A stretch of DNA of 64,000 bases, from positions 435,194 through 499,193 of the forward strand of contig CAJJDO010000060.1 in assembly GCA_905183005.1 (NCBI GenBank), written 5' to 3'. The position numbers and the translations under genes are program-made. Positions 24,621-36,745 of the stretch are shown in pieces (the stretch's first letter is position 1; each line of letters begins with the position of its first letter). The notes beneath the pieces are model-generated. The model was not told the origin of the DNA, did no database searches, and was given only the letters and a program-made list of their open reading frames with translations. Source of the DNA: Paramecium pentaurelia (lineage: Eukaryota > Ciliophora > Oligohymenophorea > Peniculida > Parameciidae).

Positions 24621-25475
24621 TCAACCAGAGAATAGAGATTAACTGCGAGCCTCTTAAACTTATTTACTTTTAGATTGATGATGCATAAGAGTTTAAGTTT
24701 TACGATGTTTTGGCACATCATCAATTATTATACAACTTTCTTCATTAAGACTACCTTCGTCTCCATCTATATGACATTATAGAGTGATATGAGTATCACT
24801 AAATAATGAACCATGAATAGTTTCATAATCTTTCAAGAACTAATTAACTGGTTTAACAGAAGATTTATTAGCCATGAATTTTAAAAATGGAATCAATCTA
24901 AGTAGACATTCGTCTTCATCTGAATCTAAAAATGATGGAATTAACAAACCATTATCAGGTTATAATTCAAAAGCATTTGGATTATTCTATCAATATTATA
25001 AAAATGATACATCTATAAAGATTAACTAATCCAGTGGCCGATCTAAAATGGCAAGATCTTTCAAACAGTTTCCATTGACAAATATACAATTTGATCTAGC
25101 AAAATAATCACTTATATGTTTATCGACATCTATGTATTGCAATACCTTATCACAATATGATTCATAGCCAGCAGTAAATATGATGATTTCATAGTATACA
25201 CTCATTTACTTAAGAAATTCTCTCAAATAAGGTCTTCTACATAAATACACATTATATAGCACTCCTTTATGCCAAACATCCAAAATAGTTTCATAATTGA
25301 AATTTTGATTTTCTTTAAATTCACAATGTACTAAGGTTTCATCTAAATCAAGAACTAATATTTTCTTTTTCCTCACTTCAGATTCTTATGTTGATAATCT
25401 ATAAGAATCATCTTATCCTTCTCTTTTCTATCTAAGATTTTCATAACATTTTTTTATATATTGCAAACAATTCAT
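24621..25475 (-). CDS. SCP/Dullard-type HAD phosphatase (CTD-phosphatase-like)
   Basis: 276 residues with one 24-nt intron (24987-25010). The DxDx(T) nucleophile motif reads KKILVLDLDETLVHCEF near residue 37. Later motifs: YLCRRPYLREFL, IIIFTAGYESYCDKV (motif II Thr), and FIDNNPNAFELQPDNGLLIP, a hallmark of the SCP/Dullard group. LLRLIPFLK follows. The tail is polar with His and Lys. Known members dephosphorylate Ser/Thr on proteins such as RNA polymerase II CTD or lipin. No BRCT domain is present, so FCP1 itself is excluded. Confidence 0.92.
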
Positions 25476-25678
25476 TTTAATTACTTAATGCTATATTGAG
25501 TGATAACTTATATGAAAATTAGAAAAATCATTAAAATAAATCTATAAGATATACTATTTAGAATTATATATATATATATATGTATGACTTAAGTCAATCT
25601 AAAGTAATAAATTAATGTTTAGAAATTCTATTCAATATTCATCATAAAAAATAATAAAATAAAACATTTTATATTTAT
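25476..25678. promoter_or_regulatory. 203-nt divergent promoter region
   Basis: Lies between the minus-strand phosphatase ATG (25475) and the plus-strand large gene ATG (25679). AT-rich with a (TA)n run near 25567-25580. Both genes must be driven from here; no specific factor site was recognised. Confidence 0.5.
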
Positions 25679-27902
25679 ATGTTATAACAAAAATTATTTC
25701 AATAACTTTCAGAATAAATTCATTAATATGCTTATGGAGATTCAATCCATGTTAGGTATGTAGTATTATATACATCTTATGAAAACCTTATAATTATTGC
25801 AGAAGACAAATATAAATTATCTGTATAAATAGAAACTTTGAAATGGAAAAATGATCCAATAATTTCTATGAAATTTCAAACATTTGCTTTACATATTCTA
25901 ACAATGGAAGGAGAATACATTGAAATAATATTATCTAATCTTTTCTAATAAAATAAACAATATGATAACCTTATGTCTAATATCAAAATTAATGATGTTT
26001 ATTTACCAAATAATGTTAAATTAAAAGAAGCATATCAAATAAAAAGGTTTAGTGATTTTGTTATAATGAACAAGAATAAATTAAAAATTGCCTTCATATC
26101 TTAATAAGGATAAATAGTATTTTATAGTCCTGATTAAAAGGTTATCACTTAAATTATTGCTCTAAGATAAAGTCTTATATCTTTTTAAACAATTGAAATT
26201 GATCAAAAAGAAATGGTTGTTGGAATCACAGAATTTAATGATTTAATCACTTTTAGTGATAATGAATAAGAACCATAAATACATCGTTTTACTGATCCCA
26301 ATTATTCTATTATTCATATTTATTTTGTTGGCAATGAGAATATTTTAATATTGTAAGAAAATAAAACTGAATAACGATTTGTTAAGTATCAATTAAAATA
26401 ACTTAAATTTGTCAAAAAATATTATTATCTACCAAAAGATGATTGTAATTATAAATTTGTAGAAATACATGAATTACCTAAAATATTTATTGCATTAGTA
26501 TTTTCAACATAATTTTAAATTATATCTTTATCAAAAACAGTACTTCAAGATAGATTATTTAAATGCATTTAATTCAATTTTTAAAATGTAATAGATGAAT
26601 TTAATCATCCTATAAATTTTAATTAAATCCTATATTGTCCTGAAACAACTACTTTAAATATTAAAGAGATTAATAATTAAGCTATTCATTTCTCTAGATA
26701 TAATTAATAATTTGGGATTAAAATAACTAAAAAGAAAATGGTTGAAGTCTTATAATCAGATTCATAAATTTTAAACAAAGAAGATCAAGTATCAAAAACA
26801 AAGTAAATAACATTATTTATTAAATAATAGAGATTATGATTAGTTTTGTAGTTTATTAATAACCTCAACTTAAATTTATACCATTTAAATATCTTAAGAA
26901 TGTATACAAGATCTTACATTTAAAGTCCTTTAGTAATTTGAAAACTATCAAAGAACATTTGATTCAATACCATAAATGAAATTGAGTTGGTAAGAATAAG
27001 TAATTTCTAATTTATGGCATCACTTGAATTGTGAATAAGGTTTAAAACTCTATTTTACAAAAAAGGATCAGGTTTCAGAAAATATACATACATGGGTTAA
27101 TTCATTAAAATTTCATAAATAAATGTTATATCAAATATATGATGAAGATTAGGATTAAGAAATTCTTATTGAAACTTAATATGATAAATGTTTAACTACA
27201 ATTGCATTATTAAATTTCAAGAATCTATCTAATGAAATATCAATTTCTAAAATTATTGCAATGGTTTTTAATAAAGTTTTATCATAATGTAGTAAAATTG
27301 TAACAGATAATTCCAATTCTTTTTTGTAATTAATTTAATGTATCAAATAAAACAGTAATCCAGTATTATGTTATAATTATTGGAAGAACTCTTAACAACT
27401 TTTATTCATCTTAATAAATATCTTAGAAGTTTGGTTAACTAATACTATGATTAAATATGATGTAATATTGCTTAAGGCTTAAGAATTCTTTGAACCTCTT
27501 TTTATTAATAAAATTAGAAGTTTAATAGTTTGTTCAAAAGTTCCAATTATGCTTAGATTAAAATTAATCATTTTCTTATAAGATTAATCATACATTAAAT
27601 TATTTACTTTAGGTGTTTAAACAATTTAAAATAGATAAGAATTATTATAATTTAGTAAAGTATGTAATATTACAAATGATGCTCCATCTTTTAATATATT
27701 TAGTATTTCATATTTAATAGATGAATGTGATATACAATATCTTAAAAATTTAATATAAATTTCAGGAAATTTAGAATAAATGAATAAGTATGAACCTACT
27801 AAATGTAAAAATCCATCATTTGGATTAATAATTATGAGCATTTTAACATAATCATCAAATGAATATGAAATTTGTAAGATTATCAATTGGTTTTTATCTT
27901 GA
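25679..27902 (+). CDS. Large hypothetical protein, 731 aa (possible beta-propeller plus helical repeat)
   Basis: One 28-nt intron (26803-26830) joins two long frames ending at TGA 27900. The first half alternates short beta-like strands (for example KLSVQIETLKW, FVIMNKNKLKIAFISQQGQIVFYS, HIYFVGNENILIL), suggesting a beta-propeller. The second half is strongly helical with many Leu/Ile/Phe and Gln. This propeller-then-solenoid layout occurs in nucleoporins, coat proteins and APC1-like proteins, but no specific signature is visible. No signal peptide or membrane segment is seen. Product unknown. Confidence 0.7.
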
Positions 27903-28870
27903 TTTCATTATGTATAATATTATAAAGTAGATTTTTATTGATAATTATACAATATTTTGTATATCATATATTCAAATTAAATTATAAAATATCCTCAAAA
28001 TTCAAATATTTTATAATTATAACCAATATAGTATTGAAATAAAAAGGTTTGTTATTTATAAAACCAAAAAGATTTCTTTAAATAATTCTATATTAACTGA
28101 GTGTTTTCATTTATTTAATTATTAGATGCAAAAACGAATTCTTCTTGTATTAAAATATTATTTGCATATTTATACAGTCAATTTTAATTTAGTATATTAT
28201 GATATTTAATAGTCTATTAAATAACGTAAATATATAAAAAATACTTGTTCAATTTAACAATAAAATTTAGACTGATTGAATTTACATGTAATGAACTAAA
28301 TGAGGAAAGTTATGATTGTAAAAAATATAAATTCAAACTGTAATATTTTAAGATTCAGATAACCCTTAAGATCCAAATAGATTAAAGTGTTATTATTTTG
28401 ACTTCAAAGAAAATTAAGAATTGAGGGAAATTTAAAATTTAATGAATAGATAATGTTTTTCTTTAAATATGATTTGAGTAATAGAAGTTTTCCTTGTATA
28501 TTAATTTTCCTTATACTCATCTTTCATAACCTAAATAAAAATCATTTGTGATTAACATTTATTACTAATTTTGAATATCTATAAAATATACAATAACTAA
28601 TGGATTCAGATTTGTTTTATAAATTGCAATTCAAATGAATTTAGGATATATGTATAAGAATTAAGGTCAAAATAAAAATAGGGATTAATATCAAAAAAAG
28701 AACAGTTTTTATCCATTTAGAAAATAGCCAATAAATTATATAAGAGAATAGCAAACTATATAATATAATAATTTATTTTAGAATGGAGAATTTGAAAATA
28801 GGAAATTATAGTGATTATTTATATTATAATTATTCTTTTTAAAAAACGGTTTATATATATTATTATTTTT
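27903..28870. other. Gene-free stretch, possible remnant at 28270-28490
   Basis: Nearly 1 kb of AT-rich DNA between two plus-strand genes. Around 28280-28490 a frame with protein-like content (SDNPQDPNRLKCYYFDFKE) can be joined across a 35-nt GTA...AAG segment but has no clear start and ends at TGA. Treated as unsupported. Confidence 0.35.
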
Positions 28871-31380
28871 ATGAAACAAATAGTCATACTCTTTGTTTTG
28901 ATATTATTCACAACAGCTTCCAGTGGTAACTAACTTAATATAAATTGTAGATCTACTAAAGTCAATATCTAAATTTGCTGATGATGGAGATAATTCTTCC
29001 AAATTTGCCAAAAGTAAAGTTTCTCCATTTTCCGAAGAAGAATCAGAAGATTATGATAACGAAGATACTGAACCCTCAAAGAAAATGACACCTAATTCTT
29101 CTTAAGATGATGATGATGAAGAAGTTGATGTTATGGCTTAATTGAAAAGTTATTAACAGAAACTTTCTACAAGCAAAGATGTTAAGCCACCATAACCATA
29201 AAAGAAATAGGTTCAAGTAATATCTGAATCAGAATCTGAATATGATGATGAAGATGACAGTGGTAATATGTGGAGTAGAGGAATATCAAAAAAATTAGCT
29301 TAAACTGAATCTAAACCATTAGTATTACCAATATAAACAGCTAAAGAATAAATAAAGAACGATTTCAATCAATTTACAAGTTTAAAAATGCCTGAAGTAC
29401 AATAAAGACCTTAAGAAACTAAAATACAAGATTAAACTTAAAAAGTATAAGATGATTAAGGAAAAGAACATTCAGCTGATTTTGAAAAAATGAAATAAGC
29501 TTAATTAGAAAAATATAGTAAAAGATTTCATCTTGATGAACCTAAAGAATCTAAAAGTATGTATGAAGATGATAGTTTGAAAGAATTTATGCCAAAAATC
29601 AATTTTCAACCTATTAACATATAAGAGACTAAAACTTCATAATAAATCTAATAAAATCCAGAAAAAAAATAAGTAAATAAATATGATGAATTAGAAAGTG
29701 AAAGTGATGAAGAAGATGATATTTTAGAAATTAATAATAAGAATTCATAATCAAATAAAAACAATAATAAAAATTCTAATGATTTATAGTCTACTTCAGA
29801 TGCATTTGATTTCTTTAATCAAAATAAACAATAATAAAAGTCAAATAAAAAAAGTTAAAAAATTGAATAATCAGAGTCTGAAGATGAGGATAGTGAAACA
29901 GAATAAGAAGATGAAGAAGATGAAGATTATGTTTAGTAAGTGAAGAAAAATAAAAAATAAAAGGATGATAGAGAAGAATAAAAAAGAAAATAACAATAAC
30001 TTTAATAATAATAGGAAGAAGAGGAAGAATAAAGAAGATAAATGTTGAAAAAATAAAAAGAATAATAAATTTAATAAGAGGAATTAAGAAAAAAATAAGA
30101 AGAGGAAGAGAGATTGTAAGAACTATCCAAACAATAAAAAGTAAAAAGAGATATTGATGATGATTAAATTACATAAAAGAAAAAATAAAAAAAATAAAAA
30201 AAACAATTAAGTTTAGAAGAGTTTTAATAATCTTTAAAATTAGATGAAGAATAACCTTAATTAACATCTTTTGCATAAAAGGAAGCTAAAGAAAAAGCAA
30301 TTTTAGAATAAAAGACATTTACATTAGTAAAAGAAACTCCATAATAAATTTAAGAATAAAAAGTATTTAAATTATAAGCAATTCCTAAAAAACAATAATA
30401 ATTTATTCAAGAAGAAGAATCTGAATTAGAATCAGAAAGTGATAATGATGAAGAATTTGATACTCCAAAATCAATAAATTGCTTTGAAAGTAAGAACAAA
30501 TTTATATAATAAATCTGTTAATTATGTTAAACTAAAGTTGCTTATTAGGTTAATTAATAGAATTGGTAGAAGATTGGAATAAATGAAGGTTTCAGGTATT
30601 TATTAAAAATTGTATCATATATCTTAGGAATTTAGGCAATCCTTTGAGCCGCTGATCGAGTTCACTTTCAAAAGCATAGGTGAAATTGGATCATATTATT
30701 TAAGTTTTAAAGATCACACTGTCTGTTTAAGTGCTGAAAATTTATCTAAAATTGTACAATATCTTTATAAATATATAGACTAATGTTGATAAAGTATTAA
30801 AGCATTTCACTGGAAATTAATTAGCTGATTACAATTCCCCAGTTGATATTCCAGCTAAAAGTTAACCGATTAACTTTTTATTGAGTGCAGAATATGGTAA
30901 GCAATAGAGAATAAAATTAGATTCTTTATTAAATGGATTTTCATGCAGAAGATTTTAAATTGCTATTAAAACAGATTTAAAATATAAATTGAGTAAGAAA
31001 AATGATATTAATGTTAAGTAGATAATCTTTTATAAAAATAAAGTAAAAAATAATATAAATTAATAGTTAAAATTAAAATATATTGGTTTAATTTAAATAA
31101 ATGGTGTTGTCCATCAAGCCAGTTTTGATTAGGAAGAAGGAGGAGAAGCCACTAATTTAATTGTTACTCAATTGAATTTGCCTAAAGAATAAGGAGTAAT
31201 AGCTAGTTTGGTTGATAAATATATTGATAACAATTTTGTTGCAGATATGCTACAAAAATCAGGTAATCTTTTCTTTTTAAATTTTTAGAATAAATGATGG
31301 CTGATTTATAGATCTAGACACATATTAAAAATGATGATATAGGACTCACATTTAATTTAAGAAAGAGAAAGGGAAAATGA
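28871..31380 (+). CDS. Large acidic/Lys/Gln-rich protein with signal-like N-terminus, 797 aa
   Basis: Start MKQIVILFVLILFTTASS is a strong signal-peptide match; a 25-nt intron (28926-28950) follows directly. Residues about 20-520 are low complexity: Asp/Glu/Ser patches (for example SESESEYDDEDDS) alternating with long Lys/Gln/Glu runs. A Cys cluster (NCFESKNKF, QICQLCQTK) precedes a more globular C-terminal region (SFEPLIEFTFKSIGEIGSYY, later NGVVHQASFDQEEGGEATN) ending RKRKGK. The junction near 30595 needs a 40-nt intron, longer than usual here, or hides a frameshift; 25- and 26-nt introns follow. No family recognised. A secretory signal on a charged, nuclear-looking protein is odd. Confidence 0.62.
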
Positions 31381-32060
31381 TGAATTTAGATTTATTATAA
31401 ATTGAAGAATATATCAATATCAGATTTCTTCTCCAGCTAATTATATTAAAGCTAATTTAGGTTTTAAATTCTTTGTTGTAATTGTTTATGAAATAACTCT
31501 GGCTATCATATCAAATTAAAACTCATTAGTATTTAGTTTATTTCTAAAATATTTTCTTATCATTGTCATAAACGGCTAAAATAATCTATTTTTATTTATT
31601 TTGGTAGAATATATAAACAAATTTCTTTTAAAATACTATTTAAAGAATTGAAGAATGTAAATATATAAAAATTCTATATTTTCAGGTTAAGGTTGTTTAT
31701 CACAAAAATATCAAATAAATTTAACCATTAGTTTAATAAGGTAATAAAATTGATCATGTGATAAGATCAATATTCTATTAATATTATTTCTCAATAATCT
31801 ATAAGAGTATCCTAGAATTTATGGTTTTTTATTTATCCAAATAATATTGAAATAATTATCAATAAATGCATTATAAGCAAGATAAAGAACACTAGTTCTT
31901 ATTTTAAGACGTATATGAAAAATGGAATTAAAAATATATTGAGTAAAAAGAAAGCTTTAATTTATTCTATGTTTTGACAAATATTAATTAATTTAGTATT
32001 ATTGATATCTTAATCAGTTCTTGAATTTTTCAACATATATAATTTACAATTAATTTTCTT
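31381..32060. other. Gene-free AT-rich stretch
   Basis: About 680 nt with no supported frame on either strand and no RNA fold noticed. Confidence 0.5.
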
Positions 32061-33817
32061 ATGAAATTTTTGATTGTTAATGGATTTACTGCAACTGCTT
32101 CTCATTCAAAGATCTTTAATTAATTTAGACAATAAATATATGATGTATAAATTCAAAATATCTAGATCACTTAAGCATAGAAGGAAGTCGCTGATATTGA
32201 CTTTGATTATATTGAGCTTGATAGACATAATTTAGAAGAATATTTATTTGAGCCAGAGACATCTCATATTAAGCCTGAAAAAGGGCAGAAATTTAATTCA
32301 TTAGATATGGTTTTTATTATAGCTTCCCCAAATACAAGACCTTGGAATCCAAATATGAGAAATGTATCAATATATTTACTATTCTAGATTATAAGTCTTA
32401 TAAGAATGTGCATAAAAACTAAGAAACTACTTTTTATGACCTCTTTTGGAGCTTAAGCACTTGCATATTTATGTGCTTCCAATATTTCAACAGTACTTTA
32501 TTTCATTTAATAACAGCATATTAATATTACTAATGGAAATGGAGAAGGCAGTAAATTAGTTGATTTTCCAAAATATACTCTATAAGCATTAAAAAATTCT
32601 CATGATGATTATTTTTTAGATACTACAACAGGAGATTTGTATACATATAATAAAGTTACAGATGAATGGATGCCTAAATGTAATATTGGAATTCATCACA
32701 GAAGAGATGCAATGGAATTTTAATCTATAGGAAAGTATGTTGTAAAATCTCCTGCATATAAACCTAAATAACCAATGCTTAGCAATTAAACAGAAATGAC
32801 TTGTATAATTAAAAAGCCATTTTTACATTATTGGTTGTTTAAAGATGTTAATATTGAGTTTTAAATAAAATAAACAAATACTTGGGATATACATACTATA
32901 ACATTTACAAATCCAGAAAAAGTAATTAAATCAATTAAATTATAGAGATTTTAATCATTAGCTGAAAATAACTTACGAGGTCCTTTAATCTTATAATGTG
33001 ATAATATAATTGCAATTTTATTCGAATTAGATTATAAATAAAAAGATTAAATTAATCTATTATCAAATTTTATTGAAAATGGAATCAAGATAATAAGATA
33101 TTCAAATACATATGTAATAATATTTTATTCATTTTAGAATACAATAAGTATTACTAATGAAAAGTAATTTTTTTCACCAAGAGGATTAGAAAATATAGAA
33201 TTAATATACAATTAAGATACAAAATAGAAATCATAACATTTATAAGAAGATATAATGAAGAAATAACATAAAGCTTATGTGAGAGAATATCGAAAATTAG
33301 TTAATAAGGCAATTCTAGATTCAGAAAAAGAGAGAGATAAAATATTACATGTTGGATTCTCAGTAAAGAAAAATCGTTTACCAGAGTATGTAATATACTA
33401 TATAGAGTTGTTGAATAAAATAATATACAGCAGAAAACATTGAAAGCAACTCAAAGAAAATCATTTCTTGCTAAAAAAGAACAATTTTATTAAAATTTTG
33501 AATCTTTGAAACTTAATTTAGATGAAAATCAAAGTTATAAGAATCCTTCAACTAGTAGAAAACATTTAAAATTACGAACTGAACCTAAAGGAGTGACATA
33601 TTAAATGATTGAAGAACCTGAAGATCCAAATTTAATCTAAACACATAGAGTTCTATCCCAAATTGAAGTCAGAAGATAATTACATCCTTCACTAAATCAA
33701 GAATTTTTAGGATCTCAAAAAATTTGGATCCCAGGATTCTTGAAATAAAATAAATCTAAGTTCTCTTAATCATAACCAAATTCTGGTAGATAAACATTTT
33801 AATAACTACTTGATTGA
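32061..33817 (+). CDS. Hypothetical protein, 570 aa, with degenerate amidotransferase-like N-terminus
   Basis: Introns at 32364-32387 (24 nt) and 33386-33405 (20 nt) give one frame to TGA 33815. The first 130 residues look like a class I glutamine amidotransferase fold: MKFLIVNGFTATASHSKIF, LDMVFIIASPNTRPWNPN, and KLLFMTSFGAQALAYLCAS, where the nucleophile elbow would normally carry Cys. Here that position is not Cys, so activity is unlikely. A middle region follows with beta-like segments, then a basic Gln/Ser-rich tail with repeated charged helices. Proteins of this layout are known among ciliary/axonemal sets, but that link is inference. No membrane segment. Confidence 0.6.
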
Positions 33818-34544
33818 TTAATTTATAATAATTTATTAAAAACTATATATATATATATGTATATATGTTTATTTTAATGATTCATGACACACATACTCTA
33901 ATTATTTAATGAAGTTATCTATATCTAATAGTAATTGTATCAAGAATTCTAATTGATAACTAAAATTAATTTAAGTATTCTTATATCAATTACAACAAAA
34001 TATTTTAAAATAATTTCATAATAAATTGTAGACTTTTTTTTCAGATTAAATAAAGAAATTGTATATATTTGTTTATTTTATCTGTCTAATATTATGTTAT
34101 TTAAAAAATCAAAGTTTATATAGCACTTAATTTTATATATGATTTAGATGATTTAAGGATCTTTTATGTCAATATAAAAAGTAACTATTATTGTATAATG
34201 TTATTTTTGATTGCTAAAGATATTAAAATCTATAATACTATTCTAATTCTTCAAAAGGAGTTTAGTTTTAATAAAGGTTGAAGTATATTAATAAATATAG
34301 ATCCTTGGGTTACTTATTTATACATTAGGGAATAGAGAATAAAATATTTTAAGGTTTTGATTGAGACTAAAAGAATTCATAAAGAGAAGCAAATTATTTC
34401 AATCCAAAATAGATTTATGAGTTTATTGAGAGAGATAATAGAAATGTTGAAAGATAACGTAAAATCACCAGCTTGAAAGATTTATAAAGAATAATTAAGT
34501 TTATTAAAGCACTTATATTGAATACATTTATTAATTTTAATTAT
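33818..34544. other. Spacer with AT repeat and open 5' extension of the kelch frame
   Basis: Contains a (TA)n tract near 33844-33868. From about 34377 to 34544 the frame of the kelch gene is open upstream of its first ATG and reads like protein (for example QIYEFIERDNRNVERQRKI), preceded by TGA. An upstream exon may be missing from the model. Confidence 0.4.
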
Positions 34545-36696
34545 ATGAGTGAAATATTATAGTAAGAGGATGAAATTTAATTAGATTAAGAAAATATTAG
34601 AGGATACTTGGATGATGAAATTTTAGGATAGATAGTTGAACAATATTCACATTAAGGACTTACAAATTAAACAATAAACTAATATACTTAGTTAGTTTCA
34701 AGAGGTTGCTAATTAGTAAATTTAAATAACTTATTTTTCAGTTGCATCCATTATTACCCAAGCTACCAGACTAGAAAGGAGTTAAATTTATAAGTTAACA
34801 AGAATTACTCAATTTAGATAAAACTTTGTTGGGACGACTTGAGAGTGATTAGAGATTTAGAACATATAGAGAGAAGATAATGCGTAACCATTCTCAATCC
34901 TATGTGCGAAAATTCAATCTAACTGACAAGAGTTAATCTATTTTGAATGAAAGCTGTTGTTTAAAAGAATAGATTGCATTTTAATTGGATCATAATAAAA
35001 CTTAGTTAAAGTACTAAGAAGAATAATAAAAACAAAATATCATGAGAACAACATTTGCTAGATCAAGATCTTATAACCATAATAAGTTACCAAAAATAAA
35101 AACTTATCCAGCCAAGATTGATGAAGAAGGATAAATTATGCCAGCAATAAAAGCAAAAGTTATATAAGTTCAACAACCTGAAGAAGAGATTACAATACCT
35201 ACTCACTATTTAGGATGGATAGATTCTTTTTATGGAAAATGGAGACCTTAAATGAGAGAAGGAGCTTCATTAAATAATATATCAGGAAAATTATATTTGT
35301 TTGGAGGAATAAGTAGCCAACTTTTTAATGATATTGTTATTTGGGATCATAAGGATTGGTTTCAACCTCAAATAATTGGAGAGAAGGCTCCTTTTGGTAG
35401 AACCAATCATATTCACTGTGTTTATAGAAGAAATATCTATATATTTGGAGGTGAAAAACCCTATGATGGTTAATAGAGAATAAGAGAAAGCACTAATGAT
35501 TTTAGAGTATTTAATACAGGTATTTTGAAAGATATATGAAATAGAAAATAATGAATTCAAAGCATTGAGGTTTGGAGGAGAAGTAATTGAAGGGAGAAGG
35601 GGAGCATCTGGAGCTATTGTAGGAAAGCATATTATTATACATGCAGGTATCAATACTAAAGGAAAATATTTAAGTGATTTATATCACTATGATATTTAGA
35701 ACAATAAAATGATTTTAAGTTAGGTAGAATAGAATGATTTCTTTTCTAATGGAATTGCCTTTCATACACTCATATCTGTTTTTAGTAGTTCAAGAAATAT
35801 TCAAATTTATAAAAACTATATGGATCCAGAGGAAATGAAAGAAATCAAATATAAAGTAGAAGGTGTATACTTGTTTGGTGGAGAATCAAAAATTGGAACT
35901 TTATATTCTGGTTTATATATGCTGAATCCTTGTACACGTCCTATGTAATGGTCTTTAGTTTCTGGAAAAGGAAAATTACCAAGTAAAATAAATTGAAATT
36001 AAAATATTAGTCTCTAGATATAAACATTCTGCTTCTTATTGTGATAGATAGGGAATTATAATTATTTATGGTGGCATAAGTGAATCATCTACTTTCTTAA
36101 ATGATTGTCATATTTTCAAAATTGAAACTTAATCTTGGAGTATTGTTGATTTTGAGTAAAAAGAAGGTAGAGCAGGTCATTGTGCTGTTGTGGATGATCA
36201 TAAACTTATGATTTTTGGAGGTTATAATGAAACTGGATTTCTTAGTGCTGAATTTTAGGTTCTAGAAATCGATTCTATGATTGCTTATCGAAATAGAAGA
36301 TAAGCAAATATATCTAATCATCTTCAAACAAATCCATTATAATTATCGACAAGTAATTAAAATGTCAAAACAAAGCAATAAATTTATACTGATAGAATGA
36401 CTAAAATAAGAGAATAAGTTGCTAGTCTTTCTTATAATATTAAATCTTTTATACCTAAACCTATCATGAAATAAATATCTGCTAAAAATCTCAACAAAAT
36501 TAATAAAGAATAAATGCTATTTTCTTAAAGATTAAATGAAGAGACTTCTGAATTAATCAAAGATTTTGATTATGTAGAAGAAAGCAAAGATGAAATGAAA
36601 GCTTCTTCCAAATTAGATGGCTCTCCACATTCAAATAAAAAATTTACTGATAGGCGCTCAATTTCAATTAGAAATTTATAACCATTTTCCCATTGA
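34545..36696 (+). CDS. Kelch-repeat protein
   Basis: 690 residues after introns of 26, 25 and 28 nt. The N-terminal 210 residues are polar and helical. From about residue 215 kelch blades appear: NISGKLYLFGGISSQLFND, HCVYRRNIYIFGGEK, GASGAIVGKHIIIHAGIN, VEGVYLFGGESKIGTLYSG, GIIIIYGGISESSTFLND and HCAVVDDHKLMIFGGYNET, with the Gly-Gly and downstream Tyr/Trp spacing of the family. This gives roughly six blades of a beta-propeller. The C-terminal 150 residues are basic, Ser/Gln/Asn-rich. Kelch propellers bind partner proteins. The frame is open upstream of the chosen ATG, so the N-terminus may be longer. Confidence 0.85.
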
Positions 36697-36745
36697 CTAG
36701 TATTAATTTATATGTTTAATCAATATTTTATATTTAAATTTGAAA

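Noticed and set aside
35291..35653. Minus-strand 120-codon frame
   Set aside because: Antisense of the kelch repeats, which carry the family signature on the plus strand.
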